DNA of 38,040 nucleotides from a bacterium (GTDB lineage: Bacteria; JAGOBX01), in assembly GCA_029551925.1 (NCBI GenBank), contig JAKPEO010000067.1, forward strand, positions 1 to 38,040, read 5' to 3'. The translations under genes were made by a program, and so were the position numbers. Positions 7,575-16,939 of this stretch are shown piece after piece. Position 1 is the first letter of the stretch, and every line of letters starts with the position of its first letter. The notes below the pieces were generated by a model. The model was given only the letters and a program-made list of their open reading frames with translations. It was not told the DNA's origin and did no database searches.

Positions 7575-9365
7575 TTAATTCACTTGTATAGTAGCAGAAG
7601 TAATTTTACCGCCATTAACTTTTACTGTTTTTGTCACGCCACTAACTTTAATATCATAATAACCCGGTTCTAAATCACGAACGCTAAACATACCAGCCGC
7701 AGCGCCCCAACCAGTTTTTACTGTGCTGTGTAGCGCGCCGTTTTTATAAATTTGAACAGTCGTATTCATTACCGCTGTTTTCTTGCTCGATACATATTTG
7801 AATACATAGCCTCTAATACTACCGTTCATAGTTGTACTCGTTAATTCAAATGAATATAATAAATTCTGCCCTGTTTTTACGCTCAAAGATGATTTGGTTT
7901 TTGAAGAATATTTTTCCGGAGTAACCGCCGGCTTACATACTATCTTATAAGAATACGGCGTTAAATTTGTAAATGCATATTTTCCGCTCGCATCTGAAAC
8001 TTTTACTTCTTTTAATGTCGTGCCTTGATATAAACTCAATGTAGCGTTCGATATTGCCGCGCCGCTCTGCGCATCAACTACATTTCCAGAAATTGACGCG
8101 TATTGAACCAACATTCTTTGTAATTTTATAGAATTCCATTTTTGTAAACCCTCTGTAACTTTCGCAGATTGCGCTTCCGGCATATATCCAGCAGAAGCAG
8201 CCTGAACTGTATATACACCAACAGGTAAATTTGTAAAATTATACACGCCTGTCGAACTTGTAAATACCATATCGACTACTACGCCATTATAAAGCAAATA
8301 ACATTTAGCATTCGCTAAACGCTTGCCGTCAACCGCATCTGTTATCACGCCAATTAATGAACCAAAATTTTGATTTGAGCTATCAGTTGTATTAAATTTC
8401 GGAGTCAAACTGACAGTAGATGATTTACTGCTGTTCGCAGCTAATGCAATAGTTTTTACTACTCCAAAAAATCCTTCGCAAGTTATTAATACTTCAACAT
8501 TCGCTGTTTTTATATTTGAAAATATCGCTTTGCCAGCAGCGTCTGTTAATTGTTCAAGTTTCGCGCCATCAGGATAAACAACTGTTACTTTTGCATTTGG
8601 CAATACCTCTAAATTACCAAATTTATTTTTCGCGGTTATTGTTAATTTAGAAGTACCTGTCAAATCACCGGGAGTTGGCTGCGGCTGCGGTTGCGGTTGC
8701 GGTGCTAGAGGAACTGGATTAACTCCATACGATTTGCAAAATGCTGCGTAAATTATCGTAGCTACTTGCTCTAAATAATTCGGGTCTTTTAATCTTTGTT
8801 CTTCTAATGGAAAATCAATAAATGAACTTTCAGTTAAAACCGCAGGCATAGTGCTTTCTCTTACCATATGCAAATTTTCTTGACGCACACCGGGGATTGC
8901 TGGACTAAATGTAGAATATGCAAACGGCAAACCTATTTCAGAATTAATATCAGCCGCTATTATTTTTGCTAATAATGTACTCGGCGATGTTGCCGTTGCT
9001 GTTAAATACACGCACATCAAAGTATAATTCGATTGGCCATTAAAAGCATTCAAATGTATTGATATTAATCTATCAGCTTTTAATGAATTAGCAAAATTAG
9101 TGCGCGCCGTTAAACTTAATGTCTGGTCTGTTGAACGCGTCATTTCAACACGCGCGCCGCGAGCGGTTAATTTATCACGCACTTTTTTAGAAATCGTCAA
9201 TACTGCATCTGCTTCTTTTAAACCAGTAGGTCCTATTGCCCCTGGCTGATCGCCACCGTGACCAGGGTCTATCACAACTAAAATATTACTCAAATCATCA
9301 AGTGCAAAAGCGTTCAAAGCAATTGATATAATTAATACGATCACTAATAAAATTTTTTTTAACAT
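7575..9365 (-). CDS. Secreted N-acetylmuramoyl-L-alanine amidase with Ig-like (carboxypeptidase-regulatory) repeats
   Basis: The 596-residue protein starts with a signal peptide (about 1-21, cut near NAFA). An Amidase_3 domain follows (about 27-215) with the expected zinc ligands H36 (DPGHGG), E51 and H104 (ISIHLNA) and the catalytic E179 (LTESSF); it cleaves the lactyl-amide bond between muramic acid and the stem peptide. A Pro-Gln linker near 223-231 leads to four beta-sandwich modules of the carboxypeptidase-regulatory/Cna-B type, with hallmark segments TDAAGKAIFSNIKT, SSTGVYNFTNLPVGVYTV, DASGKYAFTNLTPYSYKI and a last divergent one. Such modules usually act as stalks or adhesion units, so the enzyme may be surface-tethered rather than a division amidase. 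A strong AAAGGGGG RBS precedes the ATG, 22 bp after the upstream gene. Confidence 0.88.
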   Translation of the reverse strand: MLKKILLVIVLIISIALNAFALDDLSNILVVIDPGHGGDQPGAIGPTGLKEADAVLTISKKVRDKLTARGARVEMTRSTDQTLSLTARTNFANSLKADRLISIHLNAFNGQSNYTLMCVYLTATATSPSTLLAKIIAADINSEIGLPFAYSTFSPAIPGVRQENLHMVRESTMPAVLTESSFIDFPLEEQRLKDPNYLEQVATIIYAAFCKSYGVNPVPLAPQPQPQPQPTPGDLTGTSKLTITAKNKFGNLEVLPNAKVTVVYPDGAKLEQLTDAAGKAIFSNIKTANVEVLITCEGFFGVVKTIALAANSSKSSTVSLTPKFNTTDSSNQNFGSLIGVITDAVDGKRLANAKCYLLYNGVVVDMVFTSSTGVYNFTNLPVGVYTVQAASAGYMPEAQSAKVTEGLQKWNSIKLQRMLVQYASISGNVVDAQSGAAISNATLSLYQGTTLKEVKVSDASGKYAFTNLTPYSYKIVCKPAVTPEKYSSKTKSSLSVKTGQNLLYSFELTSTTMNGSIRGYVFKYVSSKKTAVMNTTVQIYKNGALHSTVKTGWGAAAGMFSVRDLEPGYYDIKVSGVTKTVKVNGGKITSATIQVN

Positions 9366-9387
9366 AAAAAATACCCCCTTTAAAAAT

Positions 9388-10476
9388 TTATTTTTTTATG
9401 TTTAATTTAAAATATTTTATATTTCCGTCACGCAACGAACTATAATACACTCTTCCGCTCTGAAAATCATAGCACGGCTCGTATTCTAATTCTCCAAGCG
9501 TATCTGTAATATTCGCTGCCGCTAATGAATTATTGACATTTTTTAAATAAATATCTGATGTCACTATATCATGCCCATTATCATATGTCTTAATAAAAAT
9601 TATTTGATTATTATCTATCCACACAGGAAATGCCCCCGTATCTATCTTCATCTTTTTTTTATTTGGAATATTATAGAGTATAATATCATCGTCTTTATTA
9701 AATATTATTTGTTTGTTGTTTGGCGAAACATTAAAAGAAATAACTCGCTCATCTATTAAATTCTTTTCCAAAGTTTTAGTGTTTAATTCTAATAATTTTA
9801 AATTATCTGTATAATAAATATATTGCGGCAACTCTGCGCTTTTTGATTTTGCGGCGCTATCAACTTTTAATGCCTTTGATTGCAGTGAAATATTATTGCC
9901 TTCAAGTGCTATCTTATTATCGTCAAATTTTTTAAATGGAAATATACCTTTTAAAAGTTTTTTTATCTGTTCATCAATTTTTTCAATTGTCAATCTATTT
10001 TTGTCAGACGATTGATTTTCTAAATCAGCGGCAGAAAATATCAAATCATCTACTATTATTGGATTATTTTTGTCGTAGGTAGCAGCAGTTAACTGTATGC
10101 TCTTCCCTAATTCAATATCGTAAATAAATAAACTATATGTGTTTCTTTTATAATCGTCAGCAGTTTGTTTTAAATACAATATTTTATTATTTCCGAGCCA
10201 TTGGATATTTAAACCGCAACCGTCTGCGTCCGCTATTATTTTCGCATTATTTTTTTCATCTAAATCTGCAAGCCATAATTTATCTCTTTTTAAGTTTGAA
10301 AATACAATTCTTTTACCATCAGGCGAAATCAACGGAACTGTTAATCTTTCGCCATCTGCTATCTTTTTAGAATCAAACAAAAGTACGGCGTTGGTCTCTG
10401 CAGAAACGGCTAATGTAACAAATAAAATATTTGTTATAACCAAAATTAAAACGATTTTTAATACATTTTTTTTCAT
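9388..10476 (-). CDS. Exported TolB/WD40-like beta-propeller protein
   Basis: The protein has a signal peptide (MKKNVLKIVLILVITNILFV) followed by repeated blades of the PD40/TolB type, for example SPDGKRIVFSNLKRDKLWLADL, NIQWLGNNKILYLKQ, VSPNNKQIIFNKDDDIILYN and ESGRVYYSSLRDG-like motifs near the end. I place the start at the ATG at 10476, giving 362 residues: it opens a normal signal peptide, whereas an in-frame GTG at 10503 would overlap the promoter. A helical linker (about 155-200) interrupts the propeller. Function is unknown; such proteins are often periplasmic scaffolds. It shares a transcript with the amidase 22 bp downstream, so a cell-envelope role is likely. Confidence 0.75.
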   Translation of the reverse strand: MKKNVLKIVLILVITNILFVTLAVSAETNAVLLFDSKKIADGERLTVPLISPDGKRIVFSNLKRDKLWLADLDEKNNAKIIADADGCGLNIQWLGNNKILYLKQTADDYKRNTYSLFIYDIELGKSIQLTAATYDKNNPIIVDDLIFSAADLENQSSDKNRLTIEKIDEQIKKLLKGIFPFKKFDDNKIALEGNNISLQSKALKVDSAAKSKSAELPQYIYYTDNLKLLELNTKTLEKNLIDERVISFNVSPNNKQIIFNKDDDIILYNIPNKKKMKIDTGAFPVWIDNNQIIFIKTYDNGHDIVTSDIYLKNVNNSLAAANITDTLGELEYEPCYDFQSGRVYYSSLRDGNIKYFKLNIKK

Positions 10477-10493
10477 TTTTTTTTTAGCATTAT

Positions 10494-10522
10494 AGTATAG
10501 CACAAAATCAAAAAAAATGCAA
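10494..10522 (-). promoter_or_regulatory. Promoter for the propeller-amidase operon
   Basis: On the minus strand TTGCAT (10522-10517) and TATACT (10499-10494) are 17 bp apart; an overlapping TATAAT sits at 10494-10489. The ATG is only about 12-18 nt further on and no Shine-Dalgarno sequence is visible, so the leader is very short. Confidence 0.45.
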
Positions 10523-10571
10523 ATACAAAAATTATTTTTTCAATTCTTTTATTTTACTTGTTTTTTTATAG

Positions 10572-10599
10572 TTGATTTTTCAAAAAAATAGTATATAAT
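10572..10599 (+). promoter_or_regulatory. Promoter of apt
   Basis: TTGATT (10572-10577) and TATAAT (10594-10599) are 16 bp apart, about 45 bp upstream of the chosen apt start. Confidence 0.65.
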
Positions 10600-10643
10600 A
10601 TTTAAAAATTTTTATTATTTTATTAATGGAGGAAGTCAAAACT

Positions 10644-11159
10644 ATGGAAGAATTAAAATCAATTATTCGTGATATTCCTGATTTTCCAAAAGCTGGAATA
10701 ATATTCAAAGATATTACTCCGCTGCTTGGCAATCCTAAACATTTCAGAAAAACAATTAAATGGTTTGAAGATTCAGTCGAAGATTTGAAAATAGATAAGA
10801 TTTTAGGAGCAGAAGCGCGAGGGTTTATTCTTGCCGCAACAGTTGCATATAAATTAAAAGCAGGTTTTATTCCTGCGCGCAAGCCAAAAAAATTACCATA
10901 TAAAACAATATCGCAATCATTTGCGCTTGAATACGGCACAGATAGTTTTGAAATTCATATCGATTCGATAGCAAAAGGCGAAAATGTTTTAATAGTCGAT
11001 GATGTGCTCGCAACAGGCGGCACTGCCGAAGCATTAGCTAAATTAGTCGAACAATTAGGCGGCAATGTCATCGGTTTCAGATTTTTGATTGAACTTTCAT
11101 TTTTAAACGGCAAATCAAAAATCAGTAAATACGATGTTAAATCATTAATAACCTATTAA
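10644..11159 (+). CDS. apt: Adenine phosphoribosyltransferase
   Basis: The enzyme converts adenine and PRPP to AMP in purine salvage, in the cytoplasm. The sequence opens with the APT signature [20 protein letters not shown], has the [10 protein letters not shown] segment, and carries the PRPP-binding loop [17 protein letters not shown] start at the ATG at 10644 because GGAGG at 10628-10632 is well placed for it; an in-frame ATG at 10626 would sit before the RBS. That gives 171 residues, the usual length for this family. The gene stands alone, convergent with the carboxylase gene. Confidence 0.95.
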   Translation: MEELKSIIRDIPDFPKAGIIFKDITPLLGNPKHFRKTIKWFEDSVEDLKIDKILGAEARGFILAATVAYKLKAGFIPARKPKKLPYKTISQSFALEYGTDSFEIHIDSIAKGENVLIVDDVLATGGTAEALAKLVEQLGGNVIGFRFLIELSFLNGKSKISKYDVKSLITY

Positions 11160-11176
11160 TTTAATTTCAAAAAAAA

Positions 11177-11220
11177 CTATATCGTTCGGCAATTTAAAAC
11201 TAAATTACCGAACGATATAG
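11177..11220 (-). terminator. Hairpin terminator of the carboxylase transcript, between convergent genes
   Basis: A 19-bp stem (11177-11195 with 11202-11220, one G-U pair on the minus strand) closes a 6-nt loop. On the minus strand it is followed directly by eight T residues (11176-11169). Apt transcription from the other side meets the same hairpin but lacks a good U-tract, so termination there should be weaker. Confidence 0.85.
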
Positions 11221-11230
11221 CCAATAAATC

Positions 11231-14200
11231 CTATATTTTTTTATCTATATTTTGTGATAAGTTTTCAATTATATATCTTCGCAATGTTTCCGCTTTAATA
11301 ATTTCATCAATAGACCCTACTTTAATTGCGCGCTCAACAGAATGTATTTTATCAAATTGCTGCGCTATCATAGATTGTTTTTCATTCAATACCTGTTTAT
11401 ACAATTCGTCATATTCTCTTTTATTAAATGTCCCAGACGATTGCAATTTTTTTTGCGCTTCAATTATTCTGCTGTCATTAAGCGTCTCTTTTATTACCTG
11501 TTTATTAAATACAACTGCTGCCGCTGATGCGCCGCCGATAACAGAGGCAAATGTCCCTTCTATTGCCGCTGCTTTGATTGAAGAATTTAATCTTTTAGAA
11601 AATACCACATACGCGCCGCCGTGATAGCGCGATATAACAATAAAAATTATCGGTCCTTGAAAATTCACAATCGCGCGACCTATTTCTGCGCCAAATTCCA
11701 ATTGACATTTGCGCATTGATTCCGGTGAACCATCAAATCCTGATAAATTCGCTAAAACTACTAATGGCAATTTATTACTCAACGCATTAATTGCGCGCGC
11801 TGTTTTTTTAGACGACAGAGGAAATAATGTACCGCCAGTCCAAGTTTCAGGCCCGTCATTTGGAATTTCACCAACACGCGCCAGCGGCTTACTTTCAATA
11901 CCAATCAACCCGCAAGAATAACCACCTATTCGCGTTTCCCAAACAATAGCGGTTTCAGCATCTTTCATCATCTGCCATCTTTCTAAATAACTTGCGTCAG
12001 TATCAATCACAGCATTCATCACTTGTCTCATATCAAACGGCTTTTTACGCTCCGGATTTTTCTCAGCTAATAATATATCGCCAATTGTTTTAAAACCCTG
12101 ATTTAATGTGTCATTATAAGAATATTCACAGACATTTCTATCAATAGAATCAAGCGTATTGAATTTGGGAGGATATTTCAAATTTTGCGGAGCGTATGTA
12201 AATTCATAATGTTTGAATAATATATTATATGCGGCGATTATATCAGCTGCGCGAAATTGCGCCTGACCATTCGGTCCCATAATTCTTTCTACTCCGCCGA
12301 TGCCCACATTATTTTCAGCAGATACGCTGCCTGAATAATCCAATGCTTTTTTGCCTGTTAACAGCATACTCGATTCTTCCAACATTATCAAAATTCCTTT
12401 TGTATGCATCAGCATAGTGGCTTCAGCATTCCAATAAGATTGCGCGCCGACATTGACATTTACTACAATTATATTTATCTCGCCACCAAATTGCGTGAAT
12501 TCTATAATTCTTCTCAATACTGCGGCAGTCCAATCTAAATTTTCTGTGCCGCTATTCATATCAATTCTCGCGCCAGCGGAAGTCGCAATCCATTCAACCG
12601 GCAATTTTAATTTTTCCGCTAAATCCAATGCTGCTATTATTCTTCTGCATTCCTGTTCCGCTAACGAGCCAACATCGCTTGTAGGGTCAGATAATATTAT
12701 TACCCGTTTGAAGGAATAATCATAATTGCTCATTTTATTAGAAATCACGCCAAATACTATATTTGAAGTATTTTGCCCGTATTCTCGATTATTTACCGAT
12801 ATTATTTTTTGTTCATTATTTTCGACGATTATATCATATTCTTCAAATTCGCTGCGCGGTAATTTTTCAATAGCTGGCGCTGCAATATATGCCGCTTTAC
12901 GCGTTAATAATTTTATTATTTCATAAGGATATAAACACCCGCGCTGTTTGGCTTTTATAACCTTCATTGTATAATCATCTATTGGTTCAATTATACTTTT
13001 ATCTACATATCCGCGTTTTATAAAATATTGGTTATTTGATATTATTTCAAAAGTATATTCAAGTATCCCGCCTGATTTAGAATATTTTTTCGATGATTTT
13101 AAAATATCAGTTTCAGACTGACCATAAGGTCTTGACGGAGCATGAATAACTATCTTTTCAATACCGAGTCCTTCTATATGCTTGACTAAATATTTGCCGT
13201 AATGCTCCACATTAGGCAGCGAAATTTTCAAATACGAATGAATATTTATTATTATTTGGTTCCACAATAATCGCTGTTTGCGTTTCGCTTGAATATTGCG
13301 CATTGTCAATATTGCGTCCATAAAAGAATTTTCAAAACCGAAAATATTTTTTAACATACCGTCTTCTGAATACACAGGATTAGCGTCATAGACATTAACA
13401 AACGCAAATAACCGCTCGTCTTTTTTATTATTGCGCGCTGTGGCGTTCACAATATATACTTTGTTGTCTTTGTATAATAATTCTAATTTGAATTTTGCTA
13501 ATCTCTGAATATTAAATTCGCGATAAGCATTAGGAAATAATGACATATAATTTTCATTTAATTCAATACAGCCATTATCAGAAGTTGTGTAAGTCTGAAA
13601 CTCTATTGTTTGTTCATTTTTTAAAATATAACCAATAGACAAAAATTCTACGGATAATCTCCTGTCAGTTAATATTTTACTAATATCAACAATATCAGCA
13701 GTATTCGCTTCTGTTATTAAAACAATAATTTCACATATTTTTTGTTTTTCAATAATTTCTAATAATTCATTTACTGATTGTTTAAATTTATCAAGCGCGG
13801 ATATCATCAATAAACATCTAAAAATATTTTCATTAACAAATGAATTTTCAATACAAAACACAATATCGTTTATTTTATGATATTCTGTATTTTTATATTT
13901 TCTATCGCGATTGAATCTGCGCGCTAATAATTCTAATGCAATATTTTTGATTGTTTCCTGTTCGGCATTATTATACATTTCAATTAATTTTAATATTATA
14001 AATCTGCTTGATTCGCAAATTGCGCGATGAACATACTTTCGTTTTTCAGCGAAATTTTCAGGCGCTGAACAAATAGATTTTAATAACTCTTCTATTAATG
14101 ATTTACGCGTATCCTTTATTAAATTCAATCTGTATTTTGACATTAATAGATATTGAAGATTCAGCGCAACGTCAGCGATTCGCTGATATTGCGATTTTGT

Positions 14201-16855
14201 GAGCGCCGCTAAATTTCCCAATTTTTCAATTAAAATTTCCGATACTTTTTCAAAATTTAGTTTTTCAAATAAATCTTGCAGTTCAAATAATGTCAACAAT
14301 AAAAGTTCGTTAATAATATTTATATTTGAATGCGCGCGATAAATTCTAAAAATCGAGCGAGTGTCTTGACTGATATTATGCAGTTTACTTGAATTATACC
14401 AGCGCATCGCATTTTTGAGTTTAGTCAAAAAATCTTCGGGCATTCCTTTTTCAGCGTCGCTCGGTCTTTTGAAATAGTGCATTAGCAATTCTGAAATAGA
14501 GACATTTCTATTTATTGTTTGCAGCGAATATTGAATATTGGAAAATAAAATTTCAATATCAAAATATATTTCAATCGCATTTATGAATAATTGTATAATT
14601 TTTTCATTATATTCGCTGAATCTTCGCGTAAAAATTAATATTCGCTGGATTGCATCGCTCGGTTTACTTTTAATATCAAACCCCAAAAAATATCCCAAAT
14701 ATTCGCGCGTTATAAAATCCCAAATTTCTGTTTGATTGTGTTTTTGAATATTATCAATTTCAATTTCTAATTCTGAAAAATCTATTTGTTCAATTTTGCC
14801 GGCTGTTTCAGCATTTGTTTTTTTGGCTGTTTCGTTCCCTTCAATTTTTATTAATATCTGCCCAGCCGCTATCTGCTCGCCTTCTCTTACTAATATTTCT
14901 GAGATAATACCGTCGGCCGGCGCGGTGACAGCGCTTTCCATTTTCATTGCTTCTAATACAATAAGCAATTGCCCTTGTGAAATTCTATCGCCTTTTTTTA
15001 CAGGTATTGACAATACCATTGCAGGCGTAGGAGATTTGATTATTCCTTTTGCCTCTAATTCAAAAGGATAAGGCGTGCCGTTTAATTCGCACTGAGTAAT
15101 ATTTCCCCGCTCTATCATCTGGACTATAAAGCGCTTATTATAAAAAAACATTATTGATTCATTTTGTTCCCAAATATATTTGACAACTATATTTTTTCCA
15201 TTGATTTTGATATGAAAAATATCATTGCCCACATATTCAATAAAAAAATTATAATTTACGCCATTATGCGAAATTGTTATTTCTTTATCGCTTGTTAATT
15301 CTAATGTTTTCAAATAACCGCCGCGATTAAATTGATTTTTAAAATTGTTAATATCATCAATATATTTTTTAGCAAATTGCTCAATTGCTGTGGCTATCAT
15401 CGCTAAATGCCAATTTTTGCGTTCGATAATTTTTGGAGTCTTTTGCAATAACTCTTCAACAAATCTTGTAGATACCGCGCCTTTACGAATATCCGGATTT
15501 TTTAATAATGCTTTTAAAAACGCGCGGTTCGTAGCACCGCCGTCTATTAAAATATTAATTTCATCTAATGCGCGCTCTAATCTGCTTAACACCTCGCTGC
15601 GCGATTGACCATAACCTATTATTTTAGCAATCATAGAATCGAATTTTGTCGGTATTGTCGAACCGGAGTCAATACCTGAATCAATGCGTATTCCTGCGCC
15701 CGCCGGTATTTTATAATTTAATATTTTCCCCGGCGCCGGCGTAAAATTATTTTCCGCATCTTCAGCGTTCAATCTTAATTCAATTGCGCAGCCGCGCGGC
15801 TGTAAATTCTCAAATTTTAATTCTTTACCGCGCGCTACTTCTATCTGAATTTTTATTAAATCAATATTGTATAATTGCTCTGTTATCGGATGCTCTACTT
15901 GCAATCGCGTGTTTACTTCCATAAAATAAAATTTTTCGGTCTTCATACAATAGATAAATTCTACTGTCCCGACGCTTTCATATTTTGCAGTTTTAATAAG
16001 CGCGCGCGCTGATTTCTGCATATCTTCAAGAGTTTCCCGAGAAATATTAACAGGCGGAGTCTCTTCAATAATTTTCTGATTTTTACGCTGAACTGAACAA
16101 TCGCGCACGCCAAAAGAATAAACATTACCATATCTATCAGCGGCAATCTGCACTTCTAAATGTCGGCCTGTCTCAATAAAGTGTTCCATAAACACAATAT
16201 CATCGCCTGTTATTCTAATTGTTTCTTCGCGCGCAGCTGTAAACTGTTTTTCGATCTCTTGTTCAGAATATGCGAATCTTATACCGCGGCCGCCGCCGGT
16301 ATTTGCCGCTTTGATAATTACAGGATAACCTATCTGCTTCGCATATATCTTTGCTTCATCTATTGTTTTTACAGATTTTTTGCTCCACGGTAAAATCGGC
16401 ACACCTGATTTTTCCGCTAATTCTTTCGCAGTAATTTTATCGCCTAATTGCGCCATTGAAAAAGACGACGGACCTAATAATACTCTTCCAGATTTTTCTA
16501 TTAATTCCGCAAACTCTGAATCTTCTGAAACAAAGCCCCACCCGACCCAAACAGCATCGCAATTCATAATATCCAATGCTTTTAATAAAACATTTTTGTT
16601 AATATAAATATTGCCTTTACTCTGCGAAGCCATCGGTATTTTATTGAAATTGCAAGAATAATCAGCATATTTAACAAATGGCGCATCTTTATCATCGTCT
16701 ATATAAAATGCCACTGTTTTCAATGCGGTGTTATTTTCAATATTATATTCTTGAACTGACCTAATAAAACGATAAGCGCATTCTCCGCGATTTATTATAC
16801 CGATGACCGCGTCATCTTTTAGTATCGGACGATTTGATGAATTATAATTTTCCAT
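11231..16855 (-). CDS. Single-chain multidomain acyl-CoA (acetyl-CoA) carboxylase: BC-BCCP-central-CT fusion
   Basis: The 1874-residue protein joins all activities of a biotin-dependent carboxylase. The biotin carboxylase part (about 10-470) has NRGECAYR, the ATP-grasp loop GGGR (187-190) and EVNTRLQVEHPITE (313-326). The biotinyl domain is at 605-672 with EAMKME and biotinylated K638. A central helical region (about 690-1390) has no motif I recognise, though its later part recalls the central domain of eukaryotic ACC. The carboxyltransferase part (about 1400-1860) has SAGARID (1426-1432), a GIGGVERIMGPNGQAQ segment, NLSGFDGS and SRYHGGAYVVFSKRLN. It should make malonyl-CoA or a related product; substrate is not proven. 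Most bacteria use separate AccABCD subunits. It follows parB by 84 bp with RBS AAAGGAAA and may share the parAB transcript. Confidence 0.9.
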   Translation of the reverse strand: MENYNSSNRPILKDDAVIGIINRGECAYRFIRSVQEYNIENNTALKTVAFYIDDDKDAPFVKYADYSCNFNKIPMASQSKGNIYINKNVLLKALDIMNCDAVWVGWGFVSEDSEFAELIEKSGRVLLGPSSFSMAQLGDKITAKELAEKSGVPILPWSKKSVKTIDEAKIYAKQIGYPVIIKAANTGGGRGIRFAYSEQEIEKQFTAAREETIRITGDDIVFMEHFIETGRHLEVQIAADRYGNVYSFGVRDCSVQRKNQKIIEETPPVNISRETLEDMQKSARALIKTAKYESVGTVEFIYCMKTEKFYFMEVNTRLQVEHPITEQLYNIDLIKIQIEVARGKELKFENLQPRGCAIELRLNAEDAENNFTPAPGKILNYKIPAGAGIRIDSGIDSGSTIPTKFDSMIAKIIGYGQSRSEVLSRLERALDEINILIDGGATNRAFLKALLKNPDIRKGAVSTRFVEELLQKTPKIIERKNWHLAMIATAIEQFAKKYIDDINNFKNQFNRGGYLKTLELTSDKEITISHNGVNYNFFIEYVGNDIFHIKINGKNIVVKYIWEQNESIMFFYNKRFIVQMIERGNITQCELNGTPYPFELEAKGIIKSPTPAMVLSIPVKKGDRISQGQLLIVLEAMKMESAVTAPADGIISEILVREGEQIAAGQILIKIEGNETAKKTNAETAGKIEQIDFSELEIEIDNIQKHNQTEIWDFITREYLGYFLGFDIKSKPSDAIQRILIFTRRFSEYNEKIIQLFINAIEIYFDIEILFSNIQYSLQTINRNVSISELLMHYFKRPSDAEKGMPEDFLTKLKNAMRWYNSSKLHNISQDTRSIFRIYRAHSNINIINELLLLTLFELQDLFEKLNFEKVSEILIEKLGNLAALTKSQYQRIADVALNLQYLLMSKYRLNLIKDTRKSLIEELLKSICSAPENFAEKRKYVHRAICESSRFIILKLIEMYNNAEQETIKNIALELLARRFNRDRKYKNTEYHKINDIVFCIENSFVNENIFRCLLMISALDKFKQSVNELLEIIEKQKICEIIVLITEANTADIVDISKILTDRRLSVEFLSIGYILKNEQTIEFQTYTTSDNGCIELNENYMSLFPNAYREFNIQRLAKFKLELLYKDNKVYIVNATARNNKKDERLFAFVNVYDANPVYSEDGMLKNIFGFENSFMDAILTMRNIQAKRKQRLLWNQIIINIHSYLKISLPNVEHYGKYLVKHIEGLGIEKIVIHAPSRPYGQSETDILKSSKKYSKSGGILEYTFEIISNNQYFIKRGYVDKSIIEPIDDYTMKVIKAKQRGCLYPYEIIKLLTRKAAYIAAPAIEKLPRSEFEEYDIIVENNEQKIISVNNREYGQNTSNIVFGVISNKMSNYDYSFKRVIILSDPTSDVGSLAEQECRRIIAALDLAEKLKLPVEWIATSAGARIDMNSGTENLDWTAAVLRRIIEFTQFGGEINIIVVNVNVGAQSYWNAEATMLMHTKGILIMLEESSMLLTGKKALDYSGSVSAENNVGIGGVERIMGPNGQAQFRAADIIAAYNILFKHYEFTYAPQNLKYPPKFNTLDSIDRNVCEYSYNDTLNQGFKTIGDILLAEKNPERKKPFDMRQVMNAVIDTDASYLERWQMMKDAETAIVWETRIGGYSCGLIGIESKPLARVGEIPNDGPETWTGGTLFPLSSKKTARAINALSNKLPLVVLANLSGFDGSPESMRKCQLEFGAEIGRAIVNFQGPIIFIVISRYHGGAYVVFSKRLNSSIKAAAIEGTFASVIGGASAAAVVFNKQVIKETLNDSRIIEAQKKLQSSGTFNKREYDELYKQVLNEKQSMIAQQFDKIHSVERAIKVGSIDEIIKAETLRRYIIENLSQNIDKKI

Positions 16856-16939
16856 AACTTTTTCCTTTTCTGTTTTCGGAAGATTTTAACTTATTATAAT
16901 TTTATAGAGTTAAATTTACGATTAGCAATTTCCTTATTT

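Noticed and set aside
10501-10503. GTG start for the beta-propeller gene
   Set aside because: It overlaps the -10 region and adds nine residues before an otherwise normal signal peptide that begins at the ATG at 10476.
11231-16855. Pyruvate carboxylase or propionyl-CoA carboxylase alpha subunit
   Set aside because: The chain carries a full acyl-CoA-type carboxyltransferase after the biotin domain and no HMGL-like pyruvate carboxyltransferase barrel.
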